Shown here piece after piece: positions 1 through 4,910 of a stretch of 5,584 nucleotides of DNA. Position 1 is the stretch's first letter; each line of letters begins with the position of its first letter. The translations under genes were made by a program, and so were the position numbers. Under the pieces are notes generated by a model, which was not told where the DNA came from, searched no databases, and saw nothing but the letters and a program-made list of their open reading frames with translations. The stretch comes from an uncultured Clostridia bacterium. Lineage in GTDB: Bacteria; Bacillota; Clostridia; Saccharofermentanales; Saccharofermentanaceae. The stretch lies in assembly GCA_946405115.1 (NCBI GenBank), contig CAMJGB010000128.1, positions 1 to 5,584 on the forward strand, read 5' to 3'.

Positions 1-843
1 ATCGTATTCATCCAGTGCGTCGGTTCAAGATGCGACAGCGATGAGAAGGGTAAGCCTTACTGCTCCAAGGTATGCTGCATGTATACAGCTAAGCACGCAA
101 TGCTCATCAAGGATCACTGGCCGGATACAAACATCACTGTATTCTATATTGATGTAAGAACACCCGGTAAGAACTTCGATGAGTTCTACAGAAGAGCTGT
201 TGAGCAGTATCACGTAAATTACATCAAGGGTCAGGTTGGTAAGGTTAAGCCTCAGCCCGACGGATCACTCCTCGTTCAGGCAGCTGATCTTCTCGACGGC
301 AAGCAGATCAACATGAAGGCTGATATGGTCGTTCTCGCTGCTGCTGTAGAGCCTAACCCCGGCGTAAGAAAGATCGCTACTATGCTCACAGCAAGTATCG
401 ACAACAACAACTTCCTCACAGAAGCTCACGCTAAGCTTCGTCCTGTAGAGTCACCTACGGCAGGCATCTTCCTGTCTGGTATGGCACAGGGTCCTAAGGA
501 TATCCCTGAGACAGTATCACAGGCAGGTGCTGCAGCCGTTAAGGTTATCGGCCTCCTCGCTAAGGATAAGCTCAAAACTAACCCTTGCACAGCTCAGTGC
601 GACACACTCCTTTGTAACGGATGTTCCACTTGTGCAAATGTATGTCCTTACGGCGCTATCACATACGATGACGTTCAGGTTATGGATCACGGTCTTCGTG
701 AGACAAGAAGAGTCGCTCAGGTTAACCTCGCACTCTGCCAGGGCTGCGGTGCTTGTACATCCGCTTGTCCTTCCGGTGCTATGGACCTCCAGGGCTTCTC
801 CAACAGACAGATTACAACGGAGGTGGATGCTATATGTCGATGA
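1..843 (+). CDS. hdrA: HdrA-type FAD/iron-sulfur electron-bifurcating subunit, C-terminal part (5' end outside window)
   Basis: The frame is open from base 1 to the TGA at 841-843, giving the last 280 residues; the N-terminal part and start lie to the left. Residues 6-26 hold the HdrA cysteine signature, CVGSRC (C6, C11) followed by YCSKVCC (C21, C25, C26). GMAQGPKDIPETVSQAG near residues 160-176 is the conserved FAD-contacting end of the thioredoxin-reductase-like domain. The C-terminal ferredoxin domain has two [4Fe-4S] motifs: C205/C208/C211/C215-Pro and C246/C249/C252/C256-Pro. In known Hdr complexes HdrA carries the bifurcating flavin and passes electrons between MvhD/FlxD, ferredoxin and HdrBC; it is cytoplasmic. 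Here its stop overlaps the next gene, flxD, by 10 bases, fitting that partnership. The truncation is caused by the window edge and is not a broken gene. The family call is very safe. Whether HdrB and HdrC lie upstream cannot be seen. Confidence 0.95.
   Translation: MVFIQCVGSRCDSDEKGKPYCSKVCCMYTAKHAMLIKDHWPDTNITVFYIDVRTPGKNFDEFYRRAVEQYHVNYIKGQVGKVKPQPDGSLLVQAADLLDGKQINMKADMVVLAAAVEPNPGVRKIATMLTASIDNNNFLTEAHAKLRPVESPTAGIFLSGMAQGPKDIPETVSQAGAAAVKVIGLLAKDKLKTNPCTAQCDTLLCNGCSTCANVCPYGAITYDDVQVMDHGLRETRRVAQVNLALCQGCGACTSACPSGAMDLQGFSNRQITTEVDAICR
819..823 (+). promoter_or_regulatory. Ribosome binding site deciding the flxD start
   Basis: GGAGG lies inside the end of hdrA, 10 bases before the ATG at 834. 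A second in-frame ATG at 840 lies 16 bases away, which is too far for good spacing, so 834 is the better start. The longer open frame reaching back to 753 has no such site and lies entirely within hdrA. Confidence 0.7.
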
Positions 844-1280
844 ACGAAGAGAATAAGGAATTCCGTCCGTTGATCGTAGCTTTTTGCTGCAACTGGTGTT
901 CCTATGCAGGTGCTGACCTCGCAGGATCTTCAAGACTTTCATATCCTGCTGACGTTAAGATCATCAGAGTACCCTGCTCAGGCCGAGTTAACCCGATGTT
1001 TATCTTAAGAGCATTCGAGAGAGGTGCTGACGGTGTCATCATCTGCGGATGCCATCCGGGTGACTGCCACTACTCCACAGGTAACTACTATGCCAGAAGA
1101 AGAATGGCTCTTCTTTTCTCCATGCTCGAGTACATCGGCGTTGAGAACGGCAGAACAAGAGTAGAGTGGTGTTCCGCCGCTGAAGGTGCGAAGTTCTCCA
1201 AGACCATGAATGAGTTCTGCGAGAAGATTAAGTCCTTGGGCGAGAATGTCAGATTGGGGGATCTACGATGCAAGAATTGA
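834..1280 (+). CDS. flxD: FlxD/MvhD family hydrogenase-type [2Fe-2S] subunit
   Basis: This 148-residue protein has the usual MvhD size. It begins MSMNEENKEF and shows the three cysteine groups of the family: FCCNWCSY (C18, C19, C22), PCSGR (C48) and CGCHPGDCHY (C71, C73, C78). In methanogens MvhD carries a [2Fe-2S] cluster that transfers electrons from a hydrogenase or formate dehydrogenase to HdrA; in FlxABCD-HdrABC systems FlxD does the same for the NADH-oxidising Flx module. No hydrogenase large subunit is present here and FlxC, FlxB and FlxA follow, so FlxD is a better name than MvhD. The start at 834 is chosen for its GGAGG site and gives a 10-base overlap with hdrA; the 3' end overlaps flxC by 13 bases, so translation is probably coupled on both sides. 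There is no signal peptide or membrane segment, so it should be cytoplasmic. Confidence 0.93.
   Translation: MSMNEENKEFRPLIVAFCCNWCSYAGADLAGSSRLSYPADVKIIRVPCSGRVNPMFILRAFERGADGVIICGCHPGDCHYSTGNYYARRRMALLFSMLEYIGVENGRTRVEWCSAAEGAKFSKTMNEFCEKIKSLGENVRLGDLRCKN
1256..1261 (+). promoter_or_regulatory. Ribosome binding site of flxC inside flxD
   Basis: The purine run GGGGGA sits 6 bases before the ATG at 1268, within the last codons of flxD. It supports the 1268 start even though this makes flxC overlap flxD by 13 bases. Confidence 0.6.
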
Positions 1281-2245
1281 TCAATCGTTTAAAGGAACTC
1301 CTCGCCGACGGTACAGTCGTAAGAGTTATCGGCTGGAAGAAGGGTGACATGCCCTACAATCCGGAACCCGCTTACTTCGAGAAGGCTGAGGATTTTGACA
1401 ACTTCGTATATGACGGTTTCTGCGGTGCTAACCTGTCCAAGATGATGATCGAGGCAGCTAAGCTCGAGGGCAAGACAGCTGTATGCCTTAAGCCCTGCGA
1501 TACTTATAGCTTTAACCAGCTCATAAGAGAGCACAGAGTTAACCGTGAGAACACTTACATCATCGGTGTAGGCTGCCGCGGCAAGCTTGATATCGAGAAG
1601 GCAAGAAAGGCCGGCATCAAGGGAATCAAGTCCATCTCAGGCGTTGATATCGAGGGCGACGGAGACGTTACATTCGATACTATCTACGGCGAGAAGAAGA
1701 TGGCTTACAAGGATCTTATGCTTGACCGCTGCCACGTATGCAAGGGTAAGGATCACGTTATCTTCGATGAGGTTATCGGTGAGTCCAAGGACACAGCTGA
1801 TGCTGACAGATTCGAAGAAGTAATTAAGATCGAAAAGATGACTCCTGAAGAGAGATTCGCTTTCTTCAAGTCCGAGCTTTCAAAGTGCATCCGTTGTAAT
1901 GCATGCCGTAACGTATGTCCTGCATGTTCCTGCAGAAAGTGCGTATTCGATAACACTAAGTTCGACTCACAGCAGAAGGCTAACGTCGACTCCTTCGAGG
2001 AGAAGATGTTCCATATCATCAGAGCTTTCCACGTAGCAGGCAGATGTACTGACTGCGGCGAGTGCAGCAGAGTTTGCCCTGAGGGCATTCCTCTTCACCT
2101 TTTCAATAGAAAGTTCATCAAGGATATTGATGATTTCTACGGAGAGTTCCAGGCAGGTAAGGATCCTGAGGCACAAAGCCCTCTTACCGACTTTACTTTC
2201 GACGATCTTGAGCCGAAGGATGCTGTAGGAAGGGGTGAGAAGTAA
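1268..2245 (+). CDS. flxC: FlxC-like iron-sulfur electron-transfer subunit (two ferredoxin clusters)
   Basis: This 325-residue protein has an N-terminal half like the F420-dehydrogenase/hydrogenase beta-type fold, with LKPCDTYSF (C77), GVGCRGK (C103) and DRCHVCKGK (C155, C158). The C-terminal half is a two-cluster ferredoxin: C207/C210/C213/C217-Pro, at once followed by extra cysteines C220, C222 and C225 (CPACSCRKC), and then C260/C263/C266/C270-Pro. In Flx systems FlxC is an iron-sulfur relay between the NADH-binding FlxA and FlxD/HdrA. Its place between flxD and flxB agrees with that job. The last 35 or so residues (GKDPEAQSPLTDF onward) are acidic and lack cysteine. Its stop TAA shares one base with the ATG of flxB. 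No membrane segment is visible. The family is clear; the exact symbol rests mainly on gene order, since FlxB and FlxC resemble each other in layout. Confidence 0.85.
   Translation: MQELINRLKELLADGTVVRVIGWKKGDMPYNPEPAYFEKAEDFDNFVYDGFCGANLSKMMIEAAKLEGKTAVCLKPCDTYSFNQLIREHRVNRENTYIIGVGCRGKLDIEKARKAGIKGIKSISGVDIEGDGDVTFDTIYGEKKMAYKDLMLDRCHVCKGKDHVIFDEVIGESKDTADADRFEEVIKIEKMTPEERFAFFKSELSKCIRCNACRNVCPACSCRKCVFDNTKFDSQQKANVDSFEEKMFHIIRAFHVAGRCTDCGECSRVCPEGIPLHLFNRKFIKDIDDFYGEFQAGKDPEAQSPLTDFTFDDLEPKDAVGRGEK
2232..2237 (+). promoter_or_regulatory. Ribosome binding site of flxB inside the flxC end
   Basis: GGGGTG lies 7 bases before the ATG at 2245, and the stop and start form TAATG with a one-base overlap. 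The arrangement suggests that the same ribosomes terminate flxC and restart on flxB. Confidence 0.55.
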
Positions 2246-3339
2246 TGTATAGTATTTCAAAAGAAAACCTTAATTCTCTCTATTCCGCCATCGCAGGAAG
2301 CTATGATCTGTTCATGCCCATCAAGAGTGCAGGACAGACAAACTACGGTTTCTGGTCCGAGGGCGCTGAGGGTGACATCGACACATTGAAGACAATCAGA
2401 TCCGGTAAGGATGCATTCTTCCCTCAGGTTGAGCAGCTTTACAAGGTTAACAGAGAGATCGTTCCCGCTGATGTAGCTTCTGGTGAGGATGCCGAGAAGG
2501 CCGCTGATACACCTGTCAGAACGAAGCTCAAAGTCACACCCGGCAAGCTCGTCGATCAGGACTTCGTAATCTTCGGAATGCGTGCCTGCGATGTAAGAGC
2601 TATCGAGGTAATGGATAATGTATTCCTTACAGATCCTGTTGACTCCTACTATCAGTCAAGAAGAGAGCACGGTATCGTAGTTGCTCTTGCTTGCCACGAG
2701 CCTGAGGAGTCCTGCTTCTGTACAGTATTCGGAGTTGATCCCGCTGATCCTTCCAAGGCTAAGGCTGACGTTGCTACATGGGTTATCGGTGACAAGCTTT
2801 ACTGGAAGCCTCTTACAGAGAAGGGTGAGGCACTTACCTCTAAGGTAGCAAGCCTTTTCGAGCAGGAGGATGCAGACTCCAAGGTAGAGGAAGAGAAGGC
2901 TTACATCGAAGGCATCGCAAAGCAGCTTCCTAACGCCGACCTCTCACTCGAGGGTTGGGGTGCAGGCAAGACTGACGAGAAGTTCAAGTCTGAGGTTTGG
3001 GACAAGGTCTACAAGGGCTGTCTCGGCTGCGGCACATGTACATTCGTATGCCCCACATGCCAGTGCTATGACATCAAGGATTACACAACTAAGGACGGCA
3101 TCCAGAGATACAGATGCTGGGATTCCTGTATGTACTCCGACTTCACACTTATGGCAGGCGGACAGAACAGACAGACACAGCTCCAGCGTTTCCGTCAGAG
3201 ATTCATGCACAAGCTCGTTTACTATCCCACAAACAATGATGGTATGTTCATGTGCGTAGGCTGCGGCCGCTGCGTTGAGAAGTGTCCTCAGTCGCTCAAT
3301 ATCGTGAAGGTTATCAAGGCCTTCGCAGAAAATAAGTAA
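2245..3339 (+). CDS. flxB: FlxB, sulfhydrogenase-beta/AsrA-type iron-sulfur subunit
   Basis: This 364-residue protein belongs to the family of Pyrococcus sulfhydrogenase beta subunit (HydB) and anaerobic sulfite reductase subunit A. Diagnostic parts are FGMRACDVRAIEV (C115, residues 110-122), ACHEPEESCFCTVFGVDP (C150, C157, C159) and a C-terminal two-cluster ferredoxin: C259/C262/C265/C269-Pro with the appended CPTCQCYD (C272, C274), a middle RCWDSC (C291, C295), and C337/C340/C343/C347-Pro. In the family this subunit passes electrons between the FAD/NAD(P)-binding partner and the rest of the complex. That partner, FlxA, is encoded 15 bases downstream. The residue 70-90 region (ASGEDAEKAADTP) and residues 200-230 are charged linkers. 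The length is typical. No sulfite reductase catalytic gene is present, so AsrA is an unlikely role. Cytoplasmic. Confidence 0.9.
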   Translation: MYSISKENLNSLYSAIAGSYDLFMPIKSAGQTNYGFWSEGAEGDIDTLKTIRSGKDAFFPQVEQLYKVNREIVPADVASGEDAEKAADTPVRTKLKVTPGKLVDQDFVIFGMRACDVRAIEVMDNVFLTDPVDSYYQSRREHGIVVALACHEPEESCFCTVFGVDPADPSKAKADVATWVIGDKLYWKPLTEKGEALTSKVASLFEQEDADSKVEEEKAYIEGIAKQLPNADLSLEGWGAGKTDEKFKSEVWDKVYKGCLGCGTCTFVCPTCQCYDIKDYTTKDGIQRYRCWDSCMYSDFTLMAGGQNRQTQLQRFRQRFMHKLVYYPTNNDGMFMCVGCGRCVEKCPQSLNIVKVIKAFAENK

Positions 3340-3344
3340 GGAGG
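3338..3344 (+). promoter_or_regulatory. Strong ribosome binding site of flxA
   Basis: AAGGAGG, extended by two more G, overlaps the flxB stop codon and stands 10 bases before the flxA ATG at 3355. This is one of the two best Shine-Dalgarno sequences in the window. Confidence 0.8.
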
Positions 3345-3354
3345 GGAACAGTAC

Positions 3355-4203
3355 ATGTGTGATTGTGGTAACAATAAGAATCAAGACATCCTGGTCCCGC
3401 ACGTCGGAATTATCACCGACATCACTCAGGAGACTCCTGACGTAAAGACTTTCAGAGTCAATGCGCCCGGAGGAGGAAAGCTGTTCGAGCACATGCCCGG
3501 CCAGTGTGCCATGGTATGCGTACCCGGTGTAGGAGAGGGAATGTTCTCCATTACTTCTTCACCTACGAACAAGGAGTACATGGAGTTCTCCATCAAAAGA
3601 TGCGGTCTGCTTACAGAGTACCTCCACGGTTTGTCTGTAGGTGATGAGATCACCGTAAGAGGACCTTACGGCAACAACTTCCCGGTTGATACAGAGCTTA
3701 AGGGCAAGAACCTTTTGTTCATCGCCGGCGGTATCGGACTTGCACCTTTAAGATCAGTAATCAACTACTGCATCGATAACAGACAGGATTACGGAACAAT
3801 CGATATTCTCTACGGATCAAGATCCGCTGACGATCTCGTTAAGCTCAAGGAGATCAAAGAGAAGTGGATGAATACCGAAGGCGTAAATGTTTATCTTACT
3901 ATCGACAGAGAGCAGGAGGGCTGGGACGGCCACGTAGGATTCGTTCCTGCATACCTCAAGGAGATCGACTTCTCAACAGACAAGATCGGTCTTATCTGCG
4001 GACCGCCGATCATGATCAAGTTCGTTCTTCAGGGAATGAAGGAGTTGGGCTTTACTGATGATCAGGTTTATACAACTCTCGAGCTTCGTATGAAGTGCGG
4101 AGTCGGTAAATGCGGAAGATGTAATATCGGATCCAAATACGTCTGCAAGGACGGCCCGGTTTTCCGTTTTGACCAGATAGAAGAAATGCCCGATGAATAC
4201 TGA
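3355..4203 (+). CDS. flxA: FlxA, FAD/NAD(P)-binding oxidoreductase with C-terminal [2Fe-2S]
   Basis: This 282-residue protein is of the ferredoxin-NADP reductase superfamily, closest in layout to sulfhydrogenase gamma (HydG), AsrB and the dihydroorotate dehydrogenase electron-transfer subunit. The FAD-binding beta-barrel carries MFSITSSP (63-70), the counterpart of the usual RxYS(I)-SS motif. The nucleotide-binding domain has AGGIGLAPLRS (124-134) and CGPPIM (215-220). The C-terminus carries a [2Fe-2S] motif, C248-x4-C253-x2-C256-x7-C264. In Flx systems this is the subunit that reacts with NADH, feeding electrons to FlxB, FlxC, FlxD and HdrA; the direction could also be reversed. The start at 3355 has an excellent AAGGAGG site and gives an N-terminus with two extra cysteines (MCDCG, C2 and C4). 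Whether NADH or NADPH is used cannot be judged reliably by eye. Alternative names AsrB or PyrK are unlikely given the neighbours. Confidence 0.92.
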   Translation: MCDCGNNKNQDILVPHVGIITDITQETPDVKTFRVNAPGGGKLFEHMPGQCAMVCVPGVGEGMFSITSSPTNKEYMEFSIKRCGLLTEYLHGLSVGDEITVRGPYGNNFPVDTELKGKNLLFIAGGIGLAPLRSVINYCIDNRQDYGTIDILYGSRSADDLVKLKEIKEKWMNTEGVNVYLTIDREQEGWDGHVGFVPAYLKEIDFSTDKIGLICGPPIMIKFVLQGMKELGFTDDQVYTTLELRMKCGVGKCGRCNIGSKYVCKDGPVFRFDQIEEMPDEY

Positions 4204-4207
4204 TGTG

Positions 4208-4213
4208 AAAGGA
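4208..4213 (+). promoter_or_regulatory. Ribosome binding site of the SdhB/HdrC-like gene
   Basis: AAAGGA stands 8 bases before the ATG at 4222, in the 18-base gap after flxA. It is weaker than the sites before flxA and the downstream flavoprotein gene. Confidence 0.55.
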
Positions 4214-4221
4214 ACAAGATT

Positions 4222-4896
4222 ATGGAACAGATGGTAAATGTTTATTTTTACGGTAAGAAATACCAGGTGCCTGCAGATCTCACGATCATGACGGCTCTTG
4301 AGTATGCCGGCTATACACTCGTAAGAGGCGTTGGCTGCCGCCACGGTTTCTGCGGCGCATGCACAACTATCTACAGAATTAAGGGGAAGAACGAGCTTCA
4401 TACATGTCTTGCTTGCCAGACACAGGTTCAGGAAGGCATGTATATCGCACGTATTCCTTACTTCCCTACAGATAAGAGAACTTACAGCATCGAGGACCTC
4501 AAGGCTAACCAGGAAGTCATGATGTCCCTCTATCCTGAGATCTATGCTTGTATCGGATGTAACGCTTGTACTAAGGCCTGCACACAGAGCCTCAAGGTAA
4601 TGCAGTACATCGCATATGCTCAGAGAGGTGATTTCAAGGCTTGTGCTGAAGAGTCTTTCGACTGCGTAAGCTGCGGATGCTGCTCAGTAAGATGCCCTGC
4701 AGGTATCTCACATCCTATGGTAGGTATGCTTGCAAGAAGACTTAATGGTAAGTACCTGACACCTGAGGCAGAGCACCTTAACAACAGAGTCGCAGAGATC
4801 AATGAAGGCAAGTTCGATGAGGCAATGAAGGATATGATGACAAAGCCTATCGATGAGATCAAGGAACTCTACAACACAAGAGAGATCGAGAAGTAA
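4222..4896 (+). CDS. [2Fe-2S] + 2x[4Fe-4S] iron-sulfur protein, SdhB/FrdB N-half with HdrC-like C-half
   Basis: This 224-residue protein has an N-terminal domain (about 1-90) with the plant-ferredoxin-type motif of SdhB/FrdB/TfrB, C39RHGFC44GAC47 then C62 (with C65 close by). The second domain (about 105-175) has two full [4Fe-4S] motifs, C110/C113/C116/C120 and C148/C151/C154/C158-Pro, with an extra C153. Classical SdhB instead has one [4Fe-4S] and one [3Fe-4S] cluster with a C-x5-C spacing, so this C-half is closer to HdrC or to the first part of thiol:fumarate reductase TfrB. There is no CCG (HdrB-type) domain; the last 50 residues are a charged helix-rich tail. It sits between flxA and a fumarate-reductase-like flavoprotein with gaps of 18 and 14 bases, so it probably carries electrons between that flavoprotein and HdrA/Flx. 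No gene symbol is given because neither sdhB nor hdrC fits fully. Confidence 0.88.
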   Translation: MEQMVNVYFYGKKYQVPADLTIMTALEYAGYTLVRGVGCRHGFCGACTTIYRIKGKNELHTCLACQTQVQEGMYIARIPYFPTDKRTYSIEDLKANQEVMMSLYPEIYACIGCNACTKACTQSLKVMQYIAYAQRGDFKACAEESFDCVSCGCCSVRCPAGISHPMVGMLARRLNGKYLTPEAEHLNNRVAEINEGKFDEAMKDMMTKPIDEIKELYNTREIEK

Positions 4897-4901
4897 GGAG
4901 G
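4895..4901 (+). promoter_or_regulatory. Strong ribosome binding site of the flavoprotein gene
   Basis: AAGGAGG overlaps the preceding stop codon and stands 9 bases before the ATG at 4911. It fixes the start of the flavoprotein and thus supports its unusually long N-terminus. Confidence 0.8.
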
Positions 4902-4910
4902 CTTAAGATA

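Noticed and set aside
753..833. An upstream start for flxD within hdrA
   Set aside because: The extra residues only translate the HdrA ferredoxin region in another frame and have no family likeness; the GGAGG-supported ATG at 834 gives the usual MvhD length.
1..843. hdrA as a broken or truncated gene
   Set aside because: The frame is open to the first base and the homology is continuous from there, so the missing N-terminus is due to the window edge.
517..942. A 141-codon minus-strand open frame across the hdrA end and flxD start
   Set aside because: It is a shadow of the HdrA ferredoxin domain and FlxD start, with no family motif and no sensible neighbour on that strand.
2944..3492. A 182-codon open frame on the minus strand across flxB and flxA
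   Set aside because: It lies opposite two well-supported genes. Its protein is low in complexity and rich in Leu, Val and Ser, as expected from reading biased codons backwards, and it has no recognisable motif.
2245..4203. flxB and flxA as an anaerobic sulfite reductase (asrAB) or hydrogenase (hydBG) pair
   Set aside because: The families are related, but no AsrC sirohaem subunit or NiFe hydrogenase subunits are present, while flxC, flxD and hdrA are adjacent.
4204..4221. A terminator or promoter between flxA and the SdhB/HdrC-like gene
   Set aside because: The gap is only 18 bases, has no inverted repeat or T-run, and is occupied by a ribosome binding site.
3973..4401. A 142-codon minus-strand open frame across flxA and the SdhB/HdrC-like gene
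   Set aside because: It spans two clear plus-strand genes and their ribosome binding site, and shows no domain features.
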